Below are positions 8,235-17,098 of a DNA stretch of 29,621 nucleotides, in pieces (positions within the stretch are counted from its first letter, which is position 1; every line of letters begins with the position of its first letter). Both the position numbers and the translations under genes were made by a program. A model generated the notes under the pieces. That model was not told the origin of the DNA, did not search any database, and saw only the letters and a list, made by a program, of their open reading frames with translations. Source of the stretch: an uncultured Lachnoanaerobaculum sp. (GTDB lineage: Bacteria; Bacillota; Clostridia; Lachnospirales; Lachnospiraceae); contig NZ_CALLVU010000106.1 in the NCBI RefSeq assembly GCF_938015485.1, positions 1-29,621 on the forward strand, written 5' to 3'.

Positions 8235-10493
8235 ATGATTTTAATACCAACATATAATACGGTAGTTTTACCGGGTTCAAAAATATATTTCAGAAAAGAT
8301 TATTTACAGGAAGCGGGAGTGGACAAGATATCTGTCGGTGAAAAGGTAACATTTCTTTACTTAAAAGAGCCAAAGGATAGAGATATCACCATGGAGGATG
8401 TTTATCCTATAGCGGTGGCAGGTCAGGTACTGTCTGTAGATGATGAAGGCGGCGCCAATTTGGAGGCGTTTAACAGGATAAATGTTGAATATATAGACTT
8501 TGAAACCCAAAATGTGGTGGGAGTTCAAAGGCCTGAGATAGATGATTTGGATCCTAACGATGCAAATGCAATGCTTGTCGGACTTAGAGATGAACTTTTA
8601 AGTTATGTTACCAAGTTTCAATGGGGACTTATGGCAAGAGGCTATGTACTTGCATGGAAAAATATGAATGAGTTGATGGTTGGACTGTCACCTTTTATGA
8701 ATATAACTCCTGAAGAAAAGTATGCAGTACTTGCGGAGGATTCCACAAAGGCAAGAGCCGAGCTTATAGCAAAGTATGCCAGAGAGTTTATGGCAATCAA
8801 TGAAGTCAGCGAAGAAGCGAAGCAGGCACAAAAAGAGATTCATGAGAAGGCATACAGAGAGGATGCAATCAAAAAGCAGATAAATTTCTTACAAAAGGCC
8901 TTGGATGATATGCACCCTGAGAATGTCTCGGAGGTCAGAAAGTTTGAGGAAAAAATAGAAAACTCAGGCATGAACGAGATTGCAAGGAAGGAAGCCGACA
9001 ATGTATTGAATCGTATGAAGCAGGAGGGAAAGGACAGCCATGAGTACGGACTGCTTTACAACTATCTTGACTTTGTAACTTCACTGCAGTGGAAGAAGGA
9101 AGAACCGAAGGAAATAGAGCTTGATAAGGCTATGGAGGTTCTTGATAGAGAGCATTACGGTCTGAAAAAAGTAAAGAAAAGAATTATAGAGCAGCTGGCT
9201 GTAATGTCGCTTAATAAAAGTCAAAGCGGTTCGATACTTTTGTTTGTAGGTGCTCCGGGTACAGGAAAGACAAGTATCGGAAAGAGTATCGCGGAGGCTC
9301 TAGGAAGAGAGTATGTGCGTATTTCTTTGGGCGGTATAAGAGATGAGGCGGATATAAGAGGACACAGAAAGACTTATATAGGAGCTATGCCGGGCAGAAT
9401 AATGGACGGTATGAAAAAGGCGGGCACATCAAATCCTGTAATGGTACTGGATGAGATTGATAAGCTTGCATCATCTTATAACGGTGATCCTGCAAGTGCA
9501 TTGCTTGAGGTGCTTGATCCTGAGCAAAACAATACTTTTACCGACCACTATATGAATGTACCTTACGATCTTTCGGATGTATTGTTTGTATGTACCGCCA
9601 ACTCACTTGATACAATACCCGGACCGCTCCTTGACAGAATGGAGGTTATCAGATTTACAGGATACACCGCACTTGAGAAATTTTCTATAGCAAAGGATCA
9701 TCTGATACCTAAGGCAAAGAAAAAGGCCGGTATAAGTGATGATAATCTTATAATAGAAGACGACACAATAAAGGCGCTGATAAACGGGTATACTATGGAA
9801 GCCGGTGTGCGCGGACTGAAAAAACAGATAAGCTCACTTTGCAGATATGCGGCGGTAGAGCTTGTAAGAAACAATAAAGAGGTACTTGATGTAAAGCCTG
9901 AGGATCTTAGCGATTACCTTGACCAAAGACCTATAAAGCATGAGAGTATCTTGGAGAAAAAACAGGCTGGTGTGGTAACAGGTTTGGCTTGGACTGCAGT
10001 AGGCGGTGAAATACTCTTTATTGAGACTATGCTCACAAAGGGTAAGGGTAATATAAAGGTAACAGGTCAGCTGGGCGATGTGATGAAGGAAAGTGTGGAT
10101 ATTGCACTAAGTCTTGTAAAGTCTATGTACCCTGAGAAGTCGGAAATCTTTGAGAAAAACGATATTCATATCCATGTGCCTGCAGGTGCCGTACCGAAGG
10201 ACGGACCGAGTGCGGGTATCACAATGACTACGGCACTTGCATCACTTATAAACAACATTCCGGTTTCTCCGGAGTATGCTATGACGGGTGAAGTATCACT
10301 TCGCGGCAATGTAATGCCTATAGGCGGACTGCCTGAGAAACTTATGGCGGCAGCCAGAGCCGGAATAAAGAAGGTATTTATCCCTGAGGAAAACGAGGAT
10401 GATTTAAAGGAAGTGGCTAAGGAAGTCTTGGATGAACTTGAGATTATTCCTGTAAAAAGGGTTGAAGATGTACTGAAGATTGTTCTAAAATAA
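8235..10493 (+). CDS. lon: ATP-dependent protease Lon
   Basis: Lon is a cytoplasmic AAA+ serine protease that degrades misfolded and regulatory proteins. The 752-aa protein is slightly shorter than the usual 770-810. It has an N-terminal substrate domain (about 1-190), a coiled linker (190-300), Walker A GAPGTGKT (339-346), Walker B with Asp406-Glu407 in MVLDEIDK, and a protease domain with Ser659 in DGPSAGIT and Lys702 in GGLPEKLMAA. ATG 8235 follows AAAGGAGG at 4 bases; another ATG at 8231 is out of frame. The leader carries a promoter, an attenuator-like hairpin and CIRCE, indicating stress control. It ends 30 bases before the dehydrogenase gene. Confidence 0.97.
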   Translation: MILIPTYNTVVLPGSKIYFRKDYLQEAGVDKISVGEKVTFLYLKEPKDRDITMEDVYPIAVAGQVLSVDDEGGANLEAFNRINVEYIDFETQNVVGVQRPEIDDLDPNDANAMLVGLRDELLSYVTKFQWGLMARGYVLAWKNMNELMVGLSPFMNITPEEKYAVLAEDSTKARAELIAKYAREFMAINEVSEEAKQAQKEIHEKAYREDAIKKQINFLQKALDDMHPENVSEVRKFEEKIENSGMNEIARKEADNVLNRMKQEGKDSHEYGLLYNYLDFVTSLQWKKEEPKEIELDKAMEVLDREHYGLKKVKKRIIEQLAVMSLNKSQSGSILLFVGAPGTGKTSIGKSIAEALGREYVRISLGGIRDEADIRGHRKTYIGAMPGRIMDGMKKAGTSNPVMVLDEIDKLASSYNGDPASALLEVLDPEQNNTFTDHYMNVPYDLSDVLFVCTANSLDTIPGPLLDRMEVIRFTGYTALEKFSIAKDHLIPKAKKKAGISDDNLIIEDDTIKALINGYTMEAGVRGLKKQISSLCRYAAVELVRNNKEVLDVKPEDLSDYLDQRPIKHESILEKKQAGVVTGLAWTAVGGEILFIETMLTKGKGNIKVTGQLGDVMKESVDIALSLVKSMYPEKSEIFEKNDIHIHVPAGAVPKDGPSAGITMTTALASLINNIPVSPEYAMTGEVSLRGNVMPIGGLPEKLMAAARAGIKKVFIPEENEDDLKEVAKEVLDELEIIPVKRVEDVLKIVLK

Positions 10494-10523
10494 GAATAAT
10501 AAAATTTTGAAAAGAGGTAGTGT

Positions 10524-11693
10524 ATGCTGAATTTTAAACATGATATCCCGACCAAGTTGTATTTCGGTGAGGGACAGATAAAGAAATTGGCAAGCTCATT
10601 GGAGAGATTCGGTAAAAATGTACTGCTGGTGTACGGTGGCGGATCAATCAAGAAAATAGGTCTTTATGATGATGTTATAAAGATTTTAAAAGAAAACAAC
10701 TTCAATATCACAGAATGTGACGGAGTGGAGCCGAATCCGAGGATTACCACAGTGGAGCGTGGTGTAAGACTTTGTAAGGAGCATGATATCGATGTAGTCT
10801 TGGCTGTAGGAGGCGGAAGCACCATTGACTGCGCAAAGGCTATTGCAGTGGGACGCTACTATGAAGGTGATGACTTATGGGAGATGGTAAAGACAAGTTG
10901 GCATCTTGCAAAGGCTCTACCTCTTGTAGATATTCTTACACTCAGTGCAACAGGCTCGGAGTTTGATGCAGGCGGTGTAATCACAAATACGGATACTAAT
11001 GAAAAGCTTGGTGCTGTATACACATATCCTTCAGTCAGCATATGCGACCCTACATATACTTTCAGTGTATCAAAGTATCAGACTGCGGCAGGCAGTGCAG
11101 ATATAATGAGCCACATATTTGAATGTTACTTTTCAAGGACTATGGACAGCGACCTCTCGGACGGTATAGCGGAAACGGTTCTTAAGTCAGTAATGAAAAA
11201 CTGTAAGATAGCACTTAAAGATCCTACAAACTACTCTGCAAGAGCCAATTTGATGGCGGATGCTTCCGTAGCCTGCTCGGGAATTCCTGGGTACGGTAAG
11301 CAGGAAACAGGATGGCCTTGTCATGCGATGGAGCATGAGCTTTCAGCATACTATGATATTACACATGGTGTAGGTCTTGCTATACTTACAATCAGGTGGA
11401 TGCGTCATATCCTTAATAAGGATGTAACTGCTACAGAGAGATTTGTAAAATTTGCAAAGAATGTAATGGGGCTTAGCGGTGATGACGACAGAACACTGGC
11501 ATTTGCAGGAATAGATGCGCTTGAAAATTACTTTAAAGAAACAGGTATTCCTATGACTCTTACAGAACTTGGTATTGACGACAAGTATTTTGAAGCTATG
11601 GCGGCCCATGCAAATGTGGACGGGTATTTAAAAGATGCTTTTGTTGCTCTTACAAATGAGGACATAGTTGAAATCTATAAGGCATGTTTATAG
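10524..11693 (+). CDS. iron-dependent alcohol dehydrogenase (butanol dehydrogenase/YqhD type)
   Basis: A 389-aa group III alcohol dehydrogenase that reduces aldehydes with NAD(P)H during fermentation. The nucleotide-binding GGGS motif is in VLAVGGGSTIDCAKAIA (about residue 96). Metal ligands match the YqhD/BDH pattern: Asp193 and His197 in GSADIMSHIFECYF, His267 in CHAMEHEL, and His281 in ITHGVG. The N-terminus FKHDIPTKLYFGEGQI is typical of the BDH branch. The Shine-Dalgarno AGAGGTAG precedes the ATG. Cofactor and substrate preference cannot be told by eye. It may be cotranscribed with lon, as no terminator is visible in the 30-base gap. Confidence 0.92.
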   Translation: MLNFKHDIPTKLYFGEGQIKKLASSLERFGKNVLLVYGGGSIKKIGLYDDVIKILKENNFNITECDGVEPNPRITTVERGVRLCKEHDIDVVLAVGGGSTIDCAKAIAVGRYYEGDDLWEMVKTSWHLAKALPLVDILTLSATGSEFDAGGVITNTDTNEKLGAVYTYPSVSICDPTYTFSVSKYQTAAGSADIMSHIFECYFSRTMDSDLSDGIAETVLKSVMKNCKIALKDPTNYSARANLMADASVACSGIPGYGKQETGWPCHAMEHELSAYYDITHGVGLAILTIRWMRHILNKDVTATERFVKFAKNVMGLSGDDDRTLAFAGIDALENYFKETGIPMTLTELGIDDKYFEAMAAHANVDGYLKDAFVALTNEDIVEIYKACL

Positions 11694-11745
11694 TATAAAA
11701 CACTTGATTTATTCTCTAAAATACCGTAAAGTATCTAGCGTACTT

Positions 11746-11788
11746 GGTGAGTTCGAGACCTTCCTCACCTAAAACAAAACTAAAGGAG
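11746..11788 (+). promoter_or_regulatory. preQ1-I riboswitch candidate before queT
   Basis: GGTGAG (11746-11751) pairs with CTCACC (11764-11769) around the 12-nt loop TTCGAGACCTTC. An A-rich tail AAAACAAAACTAAAGGAG follows, ending in the Shine-Dalgarno of queT. This stem, C-rich loop and A-rich pseudoknot tail running into the ribosome binding site is the small H-type pseudoknot layout of preQ1-I riboswitches (compare the AAAACAA tail of the Thermoanaerobacter aptamer). Binding of preQ1 would hide the ribosome site and lower uptake. The gene behind it, a queuosine-precursor transporter, fits well. Confidence 0.75.
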
Positions 11789-11793
11789 AAGAT

Positions 11794-12294
11794 ATGAAAA
11801 ATATTACAACCAAGATGATGGCACAAGGTGCCGTCATAGCAGCGGTATATGTGGTGCTTACACTTGCATTTGCACCTATAAGCTTCGGTGCAATCCAGTT
11901 CAGAATTTCAGAGGCACTTTGCATTTTGCCTTTCTTTACATTGGCGGCAGTGCCTGGAGTAAGTATAGGATGCCTTTTGGCAAACATACTTGCAGGAGCC
12001 GCACTTCCGGATATTATATTCGGAACATTGGCTACACTGATAGGTGCGATAATAAGCTACAGACTTAGAAGTGTTTCTAAGTGGCTTGTATGTGTGCCGC
12101 CGATACTTGCAAATGCAATTATTATCCCTTTTGTGCTGAAGTATGCTTACGGTTTACCTGATTTGATACTGTATTTGATGCTTACAGTCGGAATAGGTGA
12201 GGTGCTTGCGGTAGCTGTTTTGGGAAATTTACTTATGTTAGCTCTTGAACCAAAAAGTTCATTTATTTTCGGAAAAGAAGCGAGAGCCTATTAG
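11794..12294 (+). CDS. queT: QueT, ECF-type queuosine precursor transporter S component
   Basis: A 166-aa membrane protein with about five helices, matching the QueT family. It begins TTKMMAQGAVIAAVYVVLTL, followed by FAPISFGAIQFRISEALCILPFF and IGCLLANILAGA, which are the conserved family blocks. It is the substrate-binding S component of an energy-coupling-factor transporter that imports a queuosine precursor; the shared EcfA/T parts are encoded elsewhere. The riboswitch candidate directly upstream supports the assignment. The ATG at 11794 follows AAAGGAGAAG. A terminator at 12330 ends the unit. Confidence 0.93.
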   Translation: MKNITTKMMAQGAVIAAVYVVLTLAFAPISFGAIQFRISEALCILPFFTLAAVPGVSIGCLLANILAGAALPDIIFGTLATLIGAIISYRLRSVSKWLVCVPPILANAIIIPFVLKYAYGLPDLILYLMLTVGIGEVLAVAVLGNLLMLALEPKSSFIFGKEARAY

Positions 12295-12329
12295 GGCAAA
12301 AGTGGTTTAGGAGTGAGAAATAGAGTATG

Positions 12330-12355
12330 GAGTCGACTTTTGTCGGCTCTCTTTT
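12330..12355 (+). terminator. intrinsic terminator after queT
   Basis: GAGTCGAC (12330-12337) pairs with GTCGGCTC (12342-12349) with one G-T wobble around a TTTT loop, followed by TCTTTT. It marks the left boundary of the gene-free stretch before cas9. Confidence 0.8.
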
Positions 12356-12394
12356 CATTTTGCACAATCTATCTTGCCATATATCGACCGAACA

Positions 12395-12434
12395 ACGGTT
12401 TAGGATTGCATACGAATAGTTTAGGATTTATAAT
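12395..12434 (+). promoter_or_regulatory. promoter with LytTR-type direct repeats
   Basis: ACGGTTTAG (12395-12403) and ATAGTTTAG (12416-12424) are direct repeats with a 12-base spacer, so they repeat every 21 bases on the same face of the helix. Both continue GATT, so ten bases (GTTTAGGATT) are identical. The 9-12-9 layout with a GTT-N-A/G-T/G core is what AgrA/ComE-type LytTR regulators bind. A promoter TTGCAT (12406-12411), 17 bases, TATAAT (12429-12434) is interleaved. No coding gene follows; transcription would run to the 12819 terminator. Confidence 0.5.
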
Positions 12435-12729
12435 GTATTTACAGACGGAGAAAGGAGACATATAGATAACTTTTATAAATGATCGTTTAGCCATCAAAGT
12501 CCCCAATATAAAAGTTGTAACAAGTAATATCTAAAAATTCAATTTTATCTTAGATTTCTAATTATTATTCAAACCGAAACCAAAAGATTTATACATATGA
12601 GAATAAGAATATCATCTGCTTGCATAGCACACACTGCTTTAGTGGATAGAAAGAAGGTACATACAGGTGTTTTCTATATTTTATTAAAGACCGTCTATAA
12701 GTATATGTAAAAATCAAATATCAAAAGGA

Positions 12730-12786
12730 TTTATCAATGAAAAAGTGTCACAGAAAGGCTTAACTAGGTAGCCGAACATTGATAAA
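12730..12786 (+). ncRNA. structured RNA candidate upstream of cas9
   Basis: TTTATCAATG (12730-12739) is fully complementary to CATTGATAAA (12777-12786), closing a 37-base internal region. That region contains a smaller helix GGCT (12757-12760)/AGCC (12770-12773) and the unpaired-looking AAAAAGTGTCACAGAAA. An intrinsic terminator follows at 12819-12854, so this resembles the 3' part of a small RNA. It has no anti-repeat to the CRISPR repeats, so it is not the tracrRNA. No known riboswitch class was matched with confidence. Confidence 0.4.
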
Positions 12787-12818
12787 ACAAATCAAAAAGA
12801 GAAATGCCGTGTAAGTAT

Positions 12819-12854
12819 AACTGCCAGAACAATAAAAAGTTTTGGCAGTTTTTT
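12819..12854 (+). terminator. intrinsic terminator upstream of cas9
   Basis: AACTGCCA (12819-12826) pairs with TGGCAGTT (12843-12850), with possible extension GAAC/GTTT, and runs into TTTTTT. It insulates cas9 from upstream transcription and gives the RNA candidate a defined 3' end. Confidence 0.85.
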
Positions 12855-12894
12855 ATTGTATGATGATGTTACCAAATTTTAATTTAGTCATATG

Positions 12895-12923
12895 TTTACC
12901 TTTGTTTAATTTTGCAATATACT
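12895..12923 (+). promoter_or_regulatory. probable cas9 operon promoter
   Basis: TTTACC (12895-12900) and TATACT (12918-12923) are separated by 17 bases. This is the best sigma-A-like pair between the terminator at 12854 and the cas9 ATG at 12993, and predicts a leader of about 60 bases. cas1, cas2 and csn2 follow without gaps and probably share this promoter. Confidence 0.5.
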
Positions 12924-12992
12924 TATATTAAATAATAAAATATTAATATATTATTAAACTTTTGAAATCTATATTTAAAAGGAGAACCGTAG

Positions 12993-15900
12993 ATGGAAAA
13001 GCAAGAATACTATTTGGGACTTGATATGGGAATAAGTTCGGTAGGATGGGCTGTAACAAACGATAAGTATGAGCTTTTGAGGAAAAAAGGAAAAGATATG
13101 TGGGGAATACGTGAATTTGAAGAAGCGGATTCTTCGGCGGAGAGACGTACGTATAGGGTGAACAGACGTAGAAGACAACGTCAAGTTGCAAGAATGGGGT
13201 TGCTGAAAGAGTATTTTAGTGATGCAATAGAAAAGGTAGATCCAAACTTTTTTATTCGTATGGAGAACAGCAAATATTTCTTCGAAGATAAGGATGAAAG
13301 ACTTTCTTCCAAAAACGGGATATTTGATGATACGGATTATAAGGATGTGGATTACTATACAGAATATCCGACAATTTTTCACCTCAGAAAAGCATTTCTT
13401 GATATTGAGGATACCGGGAAAGAATATGATGTTCGTTTGGTGTATCTTGCATTAGTAAATATGTTTAAACATAGAGGACATTTTTTGCTAAATACAGAAG
13501 GAGATGCTTTAAGTAGCGAACAGGTAAATACGACATATCAGGAATTGCTTGAAGTGCTGGAAAATAATTATGAAATTAGCTTAGAGAGTCGAGATATAAA
13601 AGATGTAATTGATATAATCAGTAACCAAGATAATGGAAGAAAGAAAAAGCATGAACAAATATTGGAACTGTTTGGGGTAAAAAAATCTGATAAAAGGGCT
13701 AATGAACTGCTAAAGTGCTTATGTGGGCTAAGTGTTAATGCAAAACTGATATTTGATGAAAATTATGAAGAAAAGGTTGATTTATGCTTCCATGATTTTT
13801 CATATACAGATAAGATTCCGGATCTGATGGAAAAATTAAGTGAAGAAGAGTATTACGTTGTAGAACAGCTTAAAAGTATATATGACTATTCTGTTTTGGC
13901 AGGAACACTTAAGGGATATGATTATCTATCATGTGCCAGAGTGGAATTGTATGAAAAGCATCGTGAGGATCTGAAACTTTTAAAAGCATTGTATCGTAGA
14001 TACAAGACTAAGGAAGAATATAATGATATGTTTAAGTCTGATAAAGAAGGTACTTATTCAGCTTATGTTAATTCTTTCAACTCATCCGATTCATCTGTAA
14101 AAATTAAAAAGTACAGAAGGAATATGAAAGGAAGAACAATTGATAATCTCTATGGAACAATAAAAAAGGCTTTTAAAGATAATACTGATGATAAAGATGT
14201 TCAATCAATGATGGAAAGTATTGATAAAGAACAGTTTCTTCCAAAGCAATTAACAGGTGCTAACGGTGTTATTCCAAATCAGGTACACAAAAAAGAGATG
14301 GAAAGAATATTAAAAAAATCTCAGAATTATCTTCCGTTTCTAAAGGAAAAAGATGAGAGTGAACTGACTGTTTCAGAGAGAATTTTGAGGCTTTTTACAT
14401 TTCAGATTCCGTATTATGTGGGACCGCTTGGTGAAAACAGTAAAACCGGTTGGGTAGTTAGGAGAGAAGGAGGTAAGGTACTGCCTTGGAATATAGACGA
14501 AAAAATAGATATGAGTGCTACATCAGAAGCCTTTATCGGGAATCTAATTAGGAAATGTACATATCTCTCAGATGAAAAAGTTATGCCGAAAGCATCGCTT
14601 TCATATGAGAGATATTGCGTGCTGAATGAAATAAATAATATTTGTATAGACGGAGAAAGATTGGATACAGAGCTGAAGCAAAAAATATATACTGAATGTT
14701 TTATGAAAGGAAAACGTGTAACAAGAAAACAGATTTGTAACTATCTGGTGGCACAGGGATGTATAAAGTCTGATGAACAGGTTACAGGTATAGATAAAAA
14801 TGTTAACAGCTCATTGTCATCTTACGGAAAGATGTTTGCAATATTTGGTGAACACTTAAAAGAAGATGCAATTCGTAAAGTTGCAGAGGAAATCATTTAT
14901 TGGGGAACTATTTTCTCGGATTCAAAAAAGATGTTCAGAAAGCACCTCACAAAGTACGTTGAGCAGGGTATACTTGGTGAAAGCCAAGTGAAGAGAATAC
15001 TTGGATATAAGTTTAAGGACTGGGGAAGGTTTTCCAAAGCCCTTCTCACATTGCAAGGTATTGATAAGTCTACAGGAGAGTTACTTTCTTTGGAAAACGC
15101 AATGTGGGACTACAGTTTGAACTTTATGGAACTTATTAACAGTGATGATTTTACATTCAAAGATGAGTTGGCAAATAGGAGAACTTCTGCAATTAAGTCA
15201 TTAAGTGAATTTACATATGAAGATCTGGAAGATACATATTTTTCAGTACCGGTAAAGCGTATGATTTGGCAGACAATATTGGTGGTACGTGAAATTGAGC
15301 AGATAATGGGTTATGCGCCTAAAAAAGTTTTTGTTGAAATGGCAAGATCCGAAGAAGAAAAGGGAGATAAAGGAAGAAAAGACTCAAGAGGTACACAGCT
15401 TTTAGAGCTATATAAAAATATAAAGAATACAGAAAACCACGACTGGAAAAAAGAAATTTCAGAAGCAAACGAGAGTGGAAAGCTAAGAAGTAAAAAGCTA
15501 TATCTGTATTATACGCAGATGGGAAGAGATATTTATACGGGAGAAGAGATAAATATAGATATGTTATATGATGACAGTATGTATGATATAGATCATATTT
15601 ATCCAAGACATTATGTAAAAGATGACAGTATTGTAAATAATCTTGTGCTGGTAAACAGAAGAGCAAATCAAGATATCAAAAAGGACTTGTATCCTATACC
15701 GGATAAAATTATATCAAATCCTAAGGTACAGGAGCTGTGGAAGATGCTTCACAAGCAAAATCTTATTACAGATGAAAAGTATAAAAGGCTTATGTCACGC
15801 TCACCTTTTACAGAAAAACAGTTAGGTGATTTTATTGCAAGGCAATTGGTAGAAACAAGACAGGGTACAAAGGGCATTGCAGAACTTCTTGGACAGTTGT

Positions 15901-17087
15901 TTAAAGATACTGAGATAGTATATGCAAAAGCAACTAATGTTTCAGACTTTAGACGTGATAATGGCTTTGTGAAGAGTAGACTTGTAAATGACTTTCATCA
16001 TGCGCAGGATGCTTATTTGAATATAGTTGTCGGAAATGTATATTACACTAAATTTACAAAAAATCCTTGGAATTTTATAAAAAAAGACTTTGACAAGGAC
16101 AGTAATAAAAACGGATATAACCTTGCGAAAATGTTTGACCGTGATGTTAGTCGTGGTGATGATATAGCATGGATTGCCTCTAAAAATGATAACCAAGGTA
16201 CAATTGCAACAGTCAGAAAGATGATGAGAAAAAATACACCTCTTATGACAAGGATGAATTTTGAACAACATGGTGGTATAGCTAATGCAACACTTTACTC
16301 GGCAAAGAAGGCAAAATTAGAAAACTATATTCCGCTAAAGTCATCAGATAAAAAGCTGAGTGATGTGACAAAGTACGGAGGATTTACATCAGCAACGGTA
16401 GCATATTACTTTATTGTTCATCATAAAGAGGGCAAGAAAGAGAATACTACTATCGAGGCGTTACCACTTTATTGCAAGAATAAGGTAGAAAATGAGGAAA
16501 ACGGATTACTTAAGTATTGTGAAGAAGTGCTTGGATATTGTGATGTGAAAATACTGTTTAATAAACTAAAAATTCAATCTCTTCTTGAAATAAATGGTTA
16601 TCAGGTTCATTTGTCGGGAAAAACAGGTGATCGATTAATATTAAGAAATGCTATGAACCTTTGTGTACCTGAAAAGTGGACTGCATATATAAAAAAGTTG
16701 GAGAAATTGGTAGTTGGACATGTAAAAGAACAAGCAATAACTTCTGAAGCAAATATAGAACTTTATGATTTGCTGACAGACAAACATCTAAATTCAGTTT
16801 ATGCAAAACGACCAAATCAATATGGTCAGAAGCTGGTAGATGATAGGAGTAACTTTGTAAATCTTAAGCCGGAAAGTCAATGTGAAGCGATATTACAGAT
16901 ATTGCAACTTACAAAGATTGGGAATAATGAGACAAACCTAAAATTAATAGGTGAATCAGAACATTCAGGTAAAATGCTAATAAGTAAGAAGTTAAAAGTT
17001 GCAGATAAACCTGCAATTATATGCCAATCAGTTACAGGCTTATATGAAAGAAAAATATATATATTTGGTGAGCAGCTAGATAAATAA
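12993..17087 (+). CDS. cas9: Cas9, type II-A RNA-guided DNA endonuclease
   Basis: At 1364 aa this is a full-length long-form Cas9, almost the size of the Streptococcus pyogenes enzyme (1368). It cuts both strands of target DNA, guided by crRNA:tracrRNA. RuvC-I has Asp11 in LGLDMGISSVGWAV. An Arg-rich bridge helix follows (RRTYRVNRRRRQRQVAR, about 51-67). RuvC-II has Glu782 in FVEMARSEEEK. HNH has Asp867-His868 in DIDHIYPRHYVKDDS, with Asn882 and Asn892. RuvC-III has His1003 and Asp1006 in DFHHAQDAYLN. All positions equivalent to Sp D10, E762, H840, N863, H983 and D986 are kept, so an active nuclease is expected. The last ~250 residues should form the PAM-interacting domain; PAM is unknown. 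AAAGGAG precedes the ATG. Confidence 0.98.
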   Translation: MEKQEYYLGLDMGISSVGWAVTNDKYELLRKKGKDMWGIREFEEADSSAERRTYRVNRRRRQRQVARMGLLKEYFSDAIEKVDPNFFIRMENSKYFFEDKDERLSSKNGIFDDTDYKDVDYYTEYPTIFHLRKAFLDIEDTGKEYDVRLVYLALVNMFKHRGHFLLNTEGDALSSEQVNTTYQELLEVLENNYEISLESRDIKDVIDIISNQDNGRKKKHEQILELFGVKKSDKRANELLKCLCGLSVNAKLIFDENYEEKVDLCFHDFSYTDKIPDLMEKLSEEEYYVVEQLKSIYDYSVLAGTLKGYDYLSCARVELYEKHREDLKLLKALYRRYKTKEEYNDMFKSDKEGTYSAYVNSFNSSDSSVKIKKYRRNMKGRTIDNLYGTIKKAFKDNTDDKDVQSMMESIDKEQFLPKQLTGANGVIPNQVHKKEMERILKKSQNYLPFLKEKDESELTVSERILRLFTFQIPYYVGPLGENSKTGWVVRREGGKVLPWNIDEKIDMSATSEAFIGNLIRKCTYLSDEKVMPKASLSYERYCVLNEINNICIDGERLDTELKQKIYTECFMKGKRVTRKQICNYLVAQGCIKSDEQVTGIDKNVNSSLSSYGKMFAIFGEHLKEDAIRKVAEEIIYWGTIFSDSKKMFRKHLTKYVEQGILGESQVKRILGYKFKDWGRFSKALLTLQGIDKSTGELLSLENAMWDYSLNFMELINSDDFTFKDELANRRTSAIKSLSEFTYEDLEDTYFSVPVKRMIWQTILVVREIEQIMGYAPKKVFVEMARSEEEKGDKGRKDSRGTQLLELYKNIKNTENHDWKKEISEANESGKLRSKKLYLYYTQMGRDIYTGEEINIDMLYDDSMYDIDHIYPRHYVKDDSIVNNLVLVNRRANQDIKKDLYPIPDKIISNPKVQELWKMLHKQNLITDEKYKRLMSRSPFTEKQLGDFIARQLVETRQGTKGIAELLGQLFKDTEIVYAKATNVSDFRRDNGFVKSRLVNDFHHAQDAYLNIVVGNVYYTKFTKNPWNFIKKDFDKDSNKNGYNLAKMFDRDVSRGDDIAWIASKNDNQGTIATVRKMMRKNTPLMTRMNFEQHGGIANATLYSAKKAKLENYIPLKSSDKKLSDVTKYGGFTSATVAYYFIVHHKEGKKENTTIEALPLYCKNKVENEENGLLKYCEEVLGYCDVKILFNKLKIQSLLEINGYQVHLSGKTGDRLILRNAMNLCVPEKWTAYIKKLEKLVVGHVKEQAITSEANIELYDLLTDKHLNSVYAKRPNQYGQKLVDDRSNFVNLKPESQCEAILQILQLTKIGNNETNLKLIGESEHSGKMLISKKLKVADKPAIICQSVTGLYERKIYIFGEQLDK

Positions 17088-17098
17088 AGGAGGGTATG

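Larger units (their letters stand above)
12356..12992. other. gene-free stretch between queT and cas9
   Basis: No ORF of useful length has a ribosome site here, and the DNA is clearly more AT-rich than the flanking housekeeping genes. It holds four things described separately: a promoter with LytTR-type direct repeats (12395-12434), a structured RNA candidate (12730-12786), an intrinsic terminator (12819-12854) and the likely cas9 promoter (12895-12923). A Shine-Dalgarno-like AAAGGAG at about 12451 is followed only by ATAGATAAC and stop codons, so it looks like the start of a lost gene. The rest shows nothing recognisable. Confidence 0.5.

Noticed and set aside
12730..12786. Possible c-di-GMP-I riboswitch or second tracrRNA upstream of cas9
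   Set aside because: Short stretches (GTGTCACAG, GGTAGCCG) recall GEMM RNA and the GGCT/AGCC stem recalls a nexus. However, the first GEMM helix is missing and there is no anti-repeat to the CRISPR repeat; the real tracrRNA is at 20165-20284.
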